NCBI GenBank assembly: GCA_030690415.1 | Contig: JAUYGZ010000011.1 | Location: 70,269-134,268 of the forward strand | Direction of reading: 5' to 3' | Origin: a bacterium | GTDB taxonomy: Bacteria; Patescibacteriota; Gracilibacteria; JAUYGZ01 | Length of the DNA stretch: 64,000 bases | Shown: piece after piece, positions 33,733-42,283 of the stretch | Numbering within the stretch: the stretch's first letter is position 1 | Layout of the letters: every line of letters starts with the position of its first letter | Translations under genes and position numbers: made by a program | Notes under the pieces: model-generated | Seen by the model: the letters and a program-made list of their open reading frames with translations, nothing else | What the model was told of the DNA's origin: nothing | The model's database searches: none

Positions 33733-35067
33733 ATGCGAAACACATTTCTATTCTCGACCACTTCGACTCTGCTCAGTGCGGGCCTCAGTGTTTTTGTCGT
33801 CATCCTAGGAGCATGGGGGTATTCAAAAGTTCTCGTGCAGGCCCAGCAGTTGCTCCCTGCTGGCGTTACCATTCCTTGTACTCCTGTTATCGTCTCAGCG
33901 AAGCTCAGCAACTGTAGTCTTCAGGTCCCGGGAGACACGATTGGACTGGATCACTTTCAGCTGTCCATTCCCAGGACACAGCTCACGTCTCTGGGTGCCT
34001 TGGATCGGAGCTCTTCCGTGCCACTTTCAGGAGTTTTTTTCAAGCTGGATCAGGCACAGACGACACAAGACTTTTCTCTGAATATCGCCTACGCTGATCT
34101 CCAGACAACGGCTTTGGGCACGTCACCATTCCCTCTCCTCACCTTTGATCTTGGAGTTGTTTCGGTTGATCCCAGCCTCTATCCCCTGACTATTCCCGCA
34201 GTGCTCAGGCAGGGGGCTGAGTTTCATACCCCAGACTCACTGGCTCAAGGAACAGCTGCCTTCACCGCGACATCTGACCTGAGGATAAATATCATCTTAA
34301 CTCTCTCATCGACCGGCACTCCTGGAGCGGCCCCACCGACAGGTGGTGGAGACATTTCGTCCAGCTTTACCTATCGGGGGGGAGGTGGAGGAGGTGTTGG
34401 AGGATATACTGCCCCTTCTCGTTTCTGCTTCGCGGACGATCCGGAATCCATGAGCTTCGACGAATGGGACATCATCTGTGATGCGAAGCGGAGAGGCATC
34501 ATCAGCGGTAATCCTCAATCCGATGGCACCTTTCTCTTTCTCCCCAATCAGCCCATAAATCGTGCGGAAGCGACCAAGATCGTTACCTTAGGAGAGCTGA
34601 GAAGTCTCGGATTGATCACTGATCAGGACTTTACTGCTCTCGAGAGCAGTATTGGAGCGGTCGCGTTCAGCGGACAGTCTATCAAGTATCCCAATATTCT
34701 TTCCTACAAGGACATCACCTACGATCCCGACGGAACGGTCCCCTGGTACGCGCCCTTTGTCCTGATGGCGACAAGGTACCAGATTGTTCACGGTTATCTG
34801 GGAGACAATACCTTCCGCCCGGTGAATAAGATCATCAACGCGGAGTCCTATAGGATTATCGGAGAGTCTGCCGCGAGAGCTTCCTCCCCGATTCAGACCG
34901 TCCTGGATCAGACCACTCAGCAGACCAAAAATCAAGACTGGTTTATGAAATACATTCGCCAGCTGGAGAGTTACCAGCTCGAGTTTTCGCGGGACTACGA
35001 AAAATATACGACTCGCAAGGAGTTTGTCGTCCTGATGATGGCCCTTTTGAACAAGGTGGGCCTCTAA
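33733..35067 (+). CDS. Secreted protein with C-terminal SLH domains
   Basis: A 444-residue protein. An N-terminal hydrophobic export signal (STLLSAGLSVFVVILGAWGYSKVLVQAQ) and a beta-rich, cohesin/cadherin-like domain (about 35-200, PGDTIGLDHFQLSIPRTQL) are followed by a Gly-rich linker. The C-terminal half has SLH-type repeats: ISGNPQSDGTFLFLPNQPINRAEATKI and IVHGYLGDNTFRPVNKIINAESY. SLH domains bind secondary wall polymers and hold proteins in the surface layer. It shares the C-terminal architecture with the protein at 1-4260. Confidence 0.82.
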   Translation: MRNTFLFSTTSTLLSAGLSVFVVILGAWGYSKVLVQAQQLLPAGVTIPCTPVIVSAKLSNCSLQVPGDTIGLDHFQLSIPRTQLTSLGALDRSSSVPLSGVFFKLDQAQTTQDFSLNIAYADLQTTALGTSPFPLLTFDLGVVSVDPSLYPLTIPAVLRQGAEFHTPDSLAQGTAAFTATSDLRINIILTLSSTGTPGAAPPTGGGDISSSFTYRGGGGGGVGGYTAPSRFCFADDPESMSFDEWDIICDAKRRGIISGNPQSDGTFLFLPNQPINRAEATKIVTLGELRSLGLITDQDFTALESSIGAVAFSGQSIKYPNILSYKDITYDPDGTVPWYAPFVLMATRYQIVHGYLGDNTFRPVNKIINAESYRIIGESAARASSPIQTVLDQTTQQTKNQDWFMKYIRQLESYQLEFSRDYEKYTTRKEFVVLMMALLNKVGL

Positions 35068-35127
35068 GCCAGTGTTGAACCCAGGATCTATCTCATCTAC
35101 ACTGAGTCTACGAATAAGCTTTTTGAG

Positions 35128-38100
35128 ATGTTCCAAAAACCAGACCCCCGGCAATCCTTTCCCGAGCTCGAAGCAAGCATTCTCGAGTACTGGCGGAAAG
35201 ACAAAACCTTCGAAAAATCTCTTCAGAAGAATCAAGGGCAAAAAGAATATGTTTTTTACGATGGGCCGCCATTTGCCACGGGGCTTCCGCACTATGGTCA
35301 TATCTTAGCGGGGACCCTCAAAGACGTCATTCCCCGCTATCAGACGATGCGCGGGTACCACGTTCCACGCCGCTGGGGCTGGGACTGTCACGGGCTTCCC
35401 GTCGAAAACCTGGTTGAAAAAGAATTAGGATTAGAGGACAAACAAGCACTGCTGGACTTTGGCATTGGTGAGTTCAACGAAGCCTGTCGATCCTCTGTCC
35501 TCCGCTATACCCGCGAATGGGGCAAGGTCGTCGAGCGTATGGGTCGATGGGTGGACTTCGAAGACAGCTACAAGACCATGAGCCCCGATTTTATGGAGTC
35601 TATCTGGTGGGTTTTCAAGACCCTCTGGGAAAAAAAACTGATTTACAAAGGCAAAAAGCCCATGCATATCTGTCCGCGCTGCGTGACCCCCTTATCGAAT
35701 TTCGAAGTAGGTTTGGGCTACAAAGACGTCACTGATTTTTCGACGACAGCCCAATTCCGGCTCAAAGAAACCGAGCAGAAGAAAAAACTCTTCGGCGATA
35801 CTCCCACCTTTGTTCTCGCCTGGACCACGACCACTTGGACTCTCCCGGGCAACCTCATGTTGGCGGTGGGGAAGGATATAGATTATGTGGTCATTAAGAA
35901 GGGATCAGATCAGTTTGTATTGGCCAAAGACTGCTTCGAGAGCTATCGGGAACACTTTTCGGGGCTCGAAGAGCTCCCAAAAGAATCCATCAAAGGCAAA
36001 AAACTCGTCGGCCTCGACTACGAGCCCCTCTTCGATGTCTTCGTTGGCGCTGATTTACCAAATCTGGACAAGGCTTGGAAAATTTACGCTGCTGACTTCG
36101 TTACGACCGATTCGGGGACAGGTGTAGTTCACATCGCCTCCGGATACGGAGAAGACGACATGATGATGGCCCAGGACATGAAAATGCCCATTCTTCAACA
36201 CCTGCTGATGGATGGTCACTTCATTGAGGCCATGGGGCCGGAGTTCAAAAAACAGACCGTGATCGGTGAGGACAACAAGCGACGAACAGACGAATTTGTG
36301 GCGGAGAAACTTAAAGAGAAGGGGTATTTCTTTGCGTCCCATAAGTACCGTCACAGCTATCCTCACTGCTGGCGCTGCGAAAACCCCCTGCTCAACTTCG
36401 CAACGGATTCATGGTATGTGGATATCGACAAGGTGAAAAAGAAAATGCTGGCGTCCAATCAGAAAATCAACTGGGTTCCCGATCATCTCAAGCATGGCCG
36501 TTTCGGCAAATGGCTGGAAGGGGCCAGGGATTGGGCTATCTCAAGAAACCGATACTGGGGGACGCCTCTTCCCATCTGGGAAGGCGACAAGGGCTCCGTC
36601 GAATGCCTGGGATCTATCGCTGATCTCAGAGCCCGCCTCCCCAAACGGATCACAAAAATCACTCTGGTTCGTCACGGAGAAAGTGAAGGAAATACAGTTG
36701 GCCTGCGTCAGGCAGAGCTTCCCGGGACAGGCTTGACCGAAAAAGGGAAGAGACAGGCCAAAGAAGCCGGAAAAAAGTGTGCCAAGCTCCATCAGGAGGA
36801 GCCATTTGACCGGCTCTACTACTCTCCTCTTCGCCGTACAGAAGAAACCGCCAATATCATTGCTGAAGCAATGGGGACAAACCTCTTCATGAGCGCTGAG
36901 GATGAAATCCGTGAAATCAATTTCGGGGAAAGCGAAGGAAAAAGAGACATCGAAATGAAAGAGGCTATGGAAGCGAGAGGAGCTCTTTTGCCCGAAGAAC
37001 ACTACAAATCCAAATGCGGAAAGACGGGCGAGTCTCATCACGATGTGACGGAGAGAGCGCTCCAGTTTATCCGACGCATGGCAAAAGAGCATCCGGGAGA
37101 GTCTCTCCTCATCGTGACCCATAGCGACATTATCCGGCTGCTCTTGAGAGAGTTCAATGGAGACTCCCTGGAGCTGCTGTATGCGAAAGGTCACTACGCC
37201 ATGGCTGAACCCAAAGAGCTCTATATCGATACTCAGACAGGACGACTAGTGGACCTTCACAAGCACTTTGTCGATGAGATGGAGTATCAGCATCCTGAGA
37301 CGGGAGAAACCATGCGGCGTATCCCGGAAGTCCTCGACTGCTGGTTCGAATCCGGATCCATGCCCTACGCCCAGGCGCATTATCCATTCGAAAACAAAGA
37401 ACAATTCGAAGCGAGCTTCCCCGCCCAGTTTATCGCCGAGGGGCTCGATCAGACTCGAGGATGGTTTTATACCCTGGTCGTACTCTCGTCAGCTTTGTTC
37501 GAAAAACCAGCCTTTCAAAACGTCATCGTCAACGGGATCGTCCTCGCTGAAGACGGCCAGAAGATGAGCAAGAGCAAGAAAAACTATCCTGATCCTCAGA
37601 TCATCTTTGACAAATACGGTGCCGACGCTATGCGCTTGTATCTGATGAATTCCCCGGTCGTCAAGGCCGACGATCTTCGCTTTTCTGAGAAAGGGGTCCA
37701 AGAAATGGTTCGCTCAACTCTCCTTCCCCTCTGGAACGCCTATTCATTTCTCCTCACCTACGCGGAGATCGACGGCTGGAAACCACAAGGCCAGATCACC
37801 TTCGTCCGCCACGGTGAAACGGAGCTGAATAAGGAACATCGATGGCAAGGCTCCATGGACGAGCCCCTCAATCATGAAGGGGTGGAAGGTATTGAACGAT
37901 TGAGGGAACAGACCAGGAATCTTCCCATTGATCACATCGTGAGTTCCGACTTTCTAAGGGCCAGGCATACGGCAGACATCTTGAATACGGACTTCGAATT
38001 CGAAGTGGAAACTCTTGCCGGTCTTCGAGAGCAATCCTTCGGAGAGCATGAAGGAAAATCATTCGAAGACGACCTCAAAAAACATGGCTCGCAAGCCCAG

Positions 38101-39462
38101 GCGGTTTTTCAGGTGCGGAAGGATCCAAAAAAGGGAGAAAGTCTCAAGGATTTTGAAAAACGAGTAATCTCTACTGTCGAAGATCTCATCGCCAAACATC
38201 AAGGCCGGAATATTCTTCTGGTCGGGCATGGAGGGGTGTATTTGGTGCTCAAAAAATATTTTTACGGTATCAAAACCTGGGAGGATCTCTTCGAAAACCA
38301 CTTCAGATACGTTCAAAATGGCGAACTGGCCATCTTCGAGACGGCCGTCCGCCGCGGCGGACAAGCCAAAAACAAACTCGACCGCTGGATCGTCTCTGAG
38401 CTCTCTACCTTGATCCGAGGCATGACAGAGGGCTTGGACGAGTACGATCTTATGCGAGGCCTCGATCCCCTTGTCCGCTTTATCGATTCCCTGACGAACT
38501 GGTACATTCGGCGGTCTCGGAGAAGATTTTGGAAGGGTGAAAGCGACGCTGACAAAAGCGAAGCGTACCAGACGCTTTACACCGTCTTGGTTGAAGTCTG
38601 TAAACTCCTTGCGCCTTTCGCGCCCTTCATTACCGAGGAGATGTACCGCAATTTGACGGGATTGAAGTCCGTTCACCTGTCCGATTGGCCGGAGACGGAA
38701 GAAAGCCGGATCGATGAATCCCTCAATCGGGAAATGGAGATTGCCCGTCAAATCGTCACGCTTGGCCACGCGGCAAGGGCTAAGGCCAACATGAAGGTTC
38801 GTCAACCATTGGGTACCATCGAAATCGCGTTGTCACCGGATCTGATCGATCGGAAAGACCTGGAAGATCAGCTCGAGGTCATCCGTGAAGAGCTGAATAT
38901 CAAAGAAATTCGATTCCTCTCCTCTGTCGAGGGCAAGGTCAGGATTCTCGTTAAACCCAACGCCAAACTCCTCGGTCCCAAATACGGTGCTGCCGTTCAA
39001 CACATCATCACCGAAGCCAAAGCGGGTCATTACAAAGAGCTGGAAAATGGTAATTATCGGGTACTCGACTTCGAGCTCAGCCTCAACGAGATTGAGATCG
39101 CCTACGAGGCCCTCGAAGAAGGGAAAGGCCATCTGGTCGTAGAAGCAGGCCAGGGTATCGTTGTCATCCTGGATACCGAAATTACTCCAGAGCTTCGGAG
39201 GGAAGGCTTTGCACGAGATATCGTGCGATCTATTCAGGATTTACGAAAACAGGCTGACCTTAAGGTGGACGATCGCATTATCATCGGACTGACGACCGAA
39301 TCAGAAGACGTTCAGACCACCATTGCGGAGCATCAGGATTATATCCGTAAGGAGACCCTGGCCAATGAGATCACTGCCGAAAAGCGCTCCACTGAGTGGG
39401 AGTCAGTCCTTGACCTGGGAGGGCAGGGATGTGTGGTGACGGTAGAGAGGGGAAAAATGTGA
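35128..39462 (+). CDS. ileS: Isoleucyl-tRNA synthetase with two inserted histidine-phosphatase domains
   Basis: At 1,444 residues this is about 400 longer than usual. The synthetase core has HYGH (55-58), the editing-domain WTTTTWTLPGN (about 232), CWFESGSMP (738-746) and KMSKS (812-816), in the archaeal/eukaryotic-like IleRS style. Between GSIADL (495-500) and VDLHKHF (708) sits a complete histidine phosphatase: RHGE (His516), SPLRRTEET, EINFGESEG, and THSD (His665). Between the end of the catalytic domain (YAEIDGW, about 885) and the anticodon-binding domain (NKLDRW, 1082) sits a second: RHGE (His895), FLRARHTA, REQSFGEHEG and VGHGG (His1034). Both have all catalytic residues. The insertions fall between, not inside, synthetase motifs. 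Confidence applies to the fused architecture; the phosphatase substrates are unknown. Confidence 0.95.
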   Translation: MFQKPDPRQSFPELEASILEYWRKDKTFEKSLQKNQGQKEYVFYDGPPFATGLPHYGHILAGTLKDVIPRYQTMRGYHVPRRWGWDCHGLPVENLVEKELGLEDKQALLDFGIGEFNEACRSSVLRYTREWGKVVERMGRWVDFEDSYKTMSPDFMESIWWVFKTLWEKKLIYKGKKPMHICPRCVTPLSNFEVGLGYKDVTDFSTTAQFRLKETEQKKKLFGDTPTFVLAWTTTTWTLPGNLMLAVGKDIDYVVIKKGSDQFVLAKDCFESYREHFSGLEELPKESIKGKKLVGLDYEPLFDVFVGADLPNLDKAWKIYAADFVTTDSGTGVVHIASGYGEDDMMMAQDMKMPILQHLLMDGHFIEAMGPEFKKQTVIGEDNKRRTDEFVAEKLKEKGYFFASHKYRHSYPHCWRCENPLLNFATDSWYVDIDKVKKKMLASNQKINWVPDHLKHGRFGKWLEGARDWAISRNRYWGTPLPIWEGDKGSVECLGSIADLRARLPKRITKITLVRHGESEGNTVGLRQAELPGTGLTEKGKRQAKEAGKKCAKLHQEEPFDRLYYSPLRRTEETANIIAEAMGTNLFMSAEDEIREINFGESEGKRDIEMKEAMEARGALLPEEHYKSKCGKTGESHHDVTERALQFIRRMAKEHPGESLLIVTHSDIIRLLLREFNGDSLELLYAKGHYAMAEPKELYIDTQTGRLVDLHKHFVDEMEYQHPETGETMRRIPEVLDCWFESGSMPYAQAHYPFENKEQFEASFPAQFIAEGLDQTRGWFYTLVVLSSALFEKPAFQNVIVNGIVLAEDGQKMSKSKKNYPDPQIIFDKYGADAMRLYLMNSPVVKADDLRFSEKGVQEMVRSTLLPLWNAYSFLLTYAEIDGWKPQGQITFVRHGETELNKEHRWQGSMDEPLNHEGVEGIERLREQTRNLPIDHIVSSDFLRARHTADILNTDFEFEVETLAGLREQSFGEHEGKSFEDDLKKHGSQAQAVFQVRKDPKKGESLKDFEKRVISTVEDLIAKHQGRNILLVGHGGVYLVLKKYFYGIKTWEDLFENHFRYVQNGELAIFETAVRRGGQAKNKLDRWIVSELSTLIRGMTEGLDEYDLMRGLDPLVRFIDSLTNWYIRRSRRRFWKGESDADKSEAYQTLYTVLVEVCKLLAPFAPFITEEMYRNLTGLKSVHLSDWPETEESRIDESLNREMEIARQIVTLGHAARAKANMKVRQPLGTIEIALSPDLIDRKDLEDQLEVIREELNIKEIRFLSSVEGKVRILVKPNAKLLGPKYGAAVQHIITEAKAGHYKELENGNYRVLDFELSLNEIEIAYEALEEGKGHLVVEAGQGIVVILDTEITPELRREGFARDIVRSIQDLRKQADLKVDDRIIIGLTTESEDVQTTIAEHQDYIRKETLANEITAEKRSTEWESVLDLGGQGCVVTVERGKM

Positions 39463-39470
39463 TATGAGCT

Positions 39471-40820
39471 CTAGTCTCCCATGATAAAAGTAAACATTCC
39501 TTCTAGAGCTTTTTTGATATGAGGGGGAAGGGAAGAGGATTCGTACGGTTGGCAGCGGAGTGCCGCATGAAGACGCTCACTCGCGCTCTTGAGATCTCTT
39601 TGCTCGGGAGTTTTTCTACTGGAGACCCGGAAGGTTTTGATCCCTAATTTTTCGAAAATGGTATCCCGGTACTGGTTGAGGTGTTCACGACCATTATGTG
39701 AGGCCCCATCCACCTCAACAGCAAAGCATAATGGAGAACCATCTCGAAGAGTTATTGTTACGAAATTATCACATTCGAATCCAAAGGTTTCCCGATTTGA
39801 AAGTATCTCAGATTCCCGTATTTTCTGTCGAAACGCTTTATTACTACGGCTCAGCCATAAGAAATATGCTTTGAGAATCCGTGTCATGTGGGCCTCACTC
39901 GGAGGATGACCATTTTTTTTGATTTTTTTAGGAGATTTTGAGATTCTCTGAAATCTTTTTAACCAATACTCCCGGTCAATATCTTGTGATATGGCCGCAT
40001 GAAAACACTGTTTGAGCTGGATCTGATTCAGAGGAACATCATGGAGAGAAGTCAGAAGTCTTTCGATGAGTGAAAAGTGTTGAGAAAAAACGGAACAGGA
40101 ATGAATGAGAGAAACTTTTTGGGCAATAAGCTTCGGAGAAGACTGCTGAGGATGTTCTAATATTTTCCCACCCGCCTCCTTGGCAATATAAGAATGATGA
40201 GTGGCTCCCACTCCGCGTTTTTTCAGTGCCCAGCATGTCCTGACCATGAGTCCATGTGGTGCTGAGTCGAGTGTCCTGACGAATGATGCACCCAGAAGGG
40301 AGAGCTCACGATCTCCTGTTTGTGTATTGGCTAAAGAGACAATGGAGAAACACAGATCCTGAGCTTTTTGGGAGTGAGAGTGCAGCTTGAGGCAAAGTTC
40401 TGGTAAAGAAGCCTGGAGTTGCTGAAGAAATCTTCTTTCCGCTATTGATACGTGATTTTTTTTATTGATATCCCTGGCCCATTTGCCGATTTCCTGAATA
40501 GTTCGACTCAGATCACGACACTGTTGTGGAGAGAGCGATGAATGATTGAGAAGACTTTGAGAACGCTCAAAGCGTTCTGGAAGAGAGAGAGGATGGATGT
40601 TCTCTTGAATGTTGTCACGGATGTGACTGAGTCTTCCGTTAAGATTTCTCTGTTGAATATTTGATTGTTCTTCGGGAATCTCGTGAGCATTCTGAAACAA
40701 TCGTTCACTGGTCCGTTCAATGTGTCGGCTGATACGACGACCTCGTTGACCCACGCAAAATAAATAAGCATATAGAGTTTTTTTTGCGCAGAGTATAAGA
40801 CCATTATTGGGAATAAGCAA
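39471..40820 (-). CDS. Helical protein with C-terminal RAP/PDDEXK-like domain
   Basis: Up to 449 residues from a TTG at 40820; the true start is uncertain (a GTG 22 codons later is possible). The C-terminal part (about 345-440) has CFAVEVDGASH, then YRDTIFEKLGIKTFRVSSRK. This is the EVDG-x-H ... R-D ... LG pattern shared by RAP domains and Vsr/DUF559-type nuclease folds. The region before it (about 200-290) contains two helix-pair units of about 38-40 residues (PHGLMVRTCWALKKRG; SPKLIAQKVSLIHSC) resembling octotricopeptide-type repeats. An RNA-binding or RNA-processing role is inferred. The gene ends 8 bp from ileS, convergent. Confidence 0.6.
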   Translation of the reverse strand: MLIPNNGLILCAKKTLYAYLFCVGQRGRRISRHIERTSERLFQNAHEIPEEQSNIQQRNLNGRLSHIRDNIQENIHPLSLPERFERSQSLLNHSSLSPQQCRDLSRTIQEIGKWARDINKKNHVSIAERRFLQQLQASLPELCLKLHSHSQKAQDLCFSIVSLANTQTGDRELSLLGASFVRTLDSAPHGLMVRTCWALKKRGVGATHHSYIAKEAGGKILEHPQQSSPKLIAQKVSLIHSCSVFSQHFSLIERLLTSLHDVPLNQIQLKQCFHAAISQDIDREYWLKRFQRISKSPKKIKKNGHPPSEAHMTRILKAYFLWLSRSNKAFRQKIRESEILSNRETFGFECDNFVTITLRDGSPLCFAVEVDGASHNGREHLNQYRDTIFEKLGIKTFRVSSRKTPEQRDLKSASERLHAALRCQPYESSSLPPHIKKALEGMFTFIMGD

Positions 40821-41004
40821 ATAAAAACATGAGCAGAATTAGTCAAGCAGCCGCATAGCTGAAGAAGTTCTTTGGAAGATTTTTTGAAGAAAAATGGTAC
40901 CTAAACTCTACTTCAGCGAGTTTGACAACCCCAACTCCACCCCTCGGAATTGCGAGCTTCTTTCCTCTGCGATAAGTTGGAGATACGTTAATGATAGAAA
41001 TAGT

Positions 41005-42231
41005 ATGTCCTTGAAAAAATCTCAAAAAGCGTCGAAAAAAATTCCACCTCGAGCCGTCAAAAAGGCTTCAGTTCACCCTGCCTCAAAAAAACCGTCACAC
41101 GACAACATTCGAAAGTCGTCTAAGAACAGCAAAACCAGTTCCGCAAAACGGAGTAGCTCCAAATCAGTCTCAACAAAGCGGGCGTCCGGAATACAACATC
41201 GCACTACTCGCATGGAGCCCAAAAAAGTCCTTTTCATCACCCGAAGTCGATGGTACGTGGTTTCTTCGCTGGTGATTCTGATGACCCTCATGGTCACAAG
41301 TCTGTCATTGGCTTTCTATCCACTTCTTTCAGGAGAGTCGCAGGCCAGCATCCTGGCTCAGATGGGCGGGCAGGATGTGGTATCGGGGCAAGCGAAGAGT
41401 CAGGGAGGGGTTCTCCTGACCGTCGAGGATCAGGGACAAAATGAAAACAAGCTCAGAGATATTTTTCAGACTATCTTCCCCGAGATGAGCGTTCGGGAAA
41501 TTCCCTACGACTCTCCTCAGGGACAGGACCTGATACAGCAGCTCGGGATCACAGAGGTTCCCAATATTCTTTTTCAGGAAGGAGTTTTTGAGGAGCAGCA
41601 GCTTTCAGCGGTTGTACAGGACCTCTTTAGCCTTCAGCAAGGCTACTACGTGCTCAATGTTTCGTTTGTAAACCCCTCTGACCAGCTTTGGATAGGTGGA
41701 GCTCCCTACGCAGAGGGTGGGATAGCGATCGGGCAGAGTACTGCTCCGGTGACCATCCTCTGGTACTCCGATCTGCGATGTCAGCAGTGCAGGGCAAATG
41801 AACGCAACAACCTTCCCTCTCTCCTCCCACTGGTCAACGAAGGCGTGGTTCAGATCATCTTTTTAGACCTGCCTTCCGGCGAAGAAAGTCAATTTCACTC
41901 GGCGGCTCTCGCCTGTTTCGCTCGGGTCAAACAGGATCAACAGCAGTATGTCCAGCTCAGACAGAATCTTTTCAACCGAACAAACCTAAGCCAGGCCTAC
42001 ACCAGTCGTCAGCTCGAAGATGCTGGTATAAGTTGGGAAAATGATTGTGACCAGGCTGCTCTCGGAGATGTCTTCCGACAGCGGTCCGAGATGGCGGAGA
42101 AAGAAGGAGTCAGCTCACTTCCCACCCTGTATGTAGGGAGATCAGGCAGTGGGCAGTACCACCGTTTGACTGGTGTTCAAAAGTTTAGCGTCATTCAAAA
42201 AATGATGGATGAGCTGATGGGATCCCTTTGA
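41005..42231 (+). CDS. Membrane-anchored thioredoxin-fold (DsbA-like) protein
   Basis: A 408-residue protein. A Lys/Ser-rich cytoplasmic region (1-75) is followed by one membrane segment (about 82-108). The extracytoplasmic part has a first thioredoxin-like domain without CxxC (about 125-200) and a second DsbA-like domain (about 230-408) with the redox motif CQQC (in YSDLRCQQCRANE) and the cis-Pro loop SSLPTLYVG. It probably makes or isomerises disulfides in exported Cys-rich proteins such as the one at the start of the window. The ATG at 41005 is preferred to one 37 codons upstream. Confidence 0.83.
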   Translation: MSLKKSQKASKKIPPRAVKKASVHPASKKPSHDNIRKSSKNSKTSSAKRSSSKSVSTKRASGIQHRTTRMEPKKVLFITRSRWYVVSSLVILMTLMVTSLSLAFYPLLSGESQASILAQMGGQDVVSGQAKSQGGVLLTVEDQGQNENKLRDIFQTIFPEMSVREIPYDSPQGQDLIQQLGITEVPNILFQEGVFEEQQLSAVVQDLFSLQQGYYVLNVSFVNPSDQLWIGGAPYAEGGIAIGQSTAPVTILWYSDLRCQQCRANERNNLPSLLPLVNEGVVQIIFLDLPSGEESQFHSAALACFARVKQDQQQYVQLRQNLFNRTNLSQAYTSRQLEDAGISWENDCDQAALGDVFRQRSEMAEKEGVSSLPTLYVGRSGSGQYHRLTGVQKFSVIQKMMDELMGSL

Positions 42232-42283
42232 TTCGGTTCCTAAAAGCAGTATGCTCTCAGCATACTTCGATTAATGATACTCA

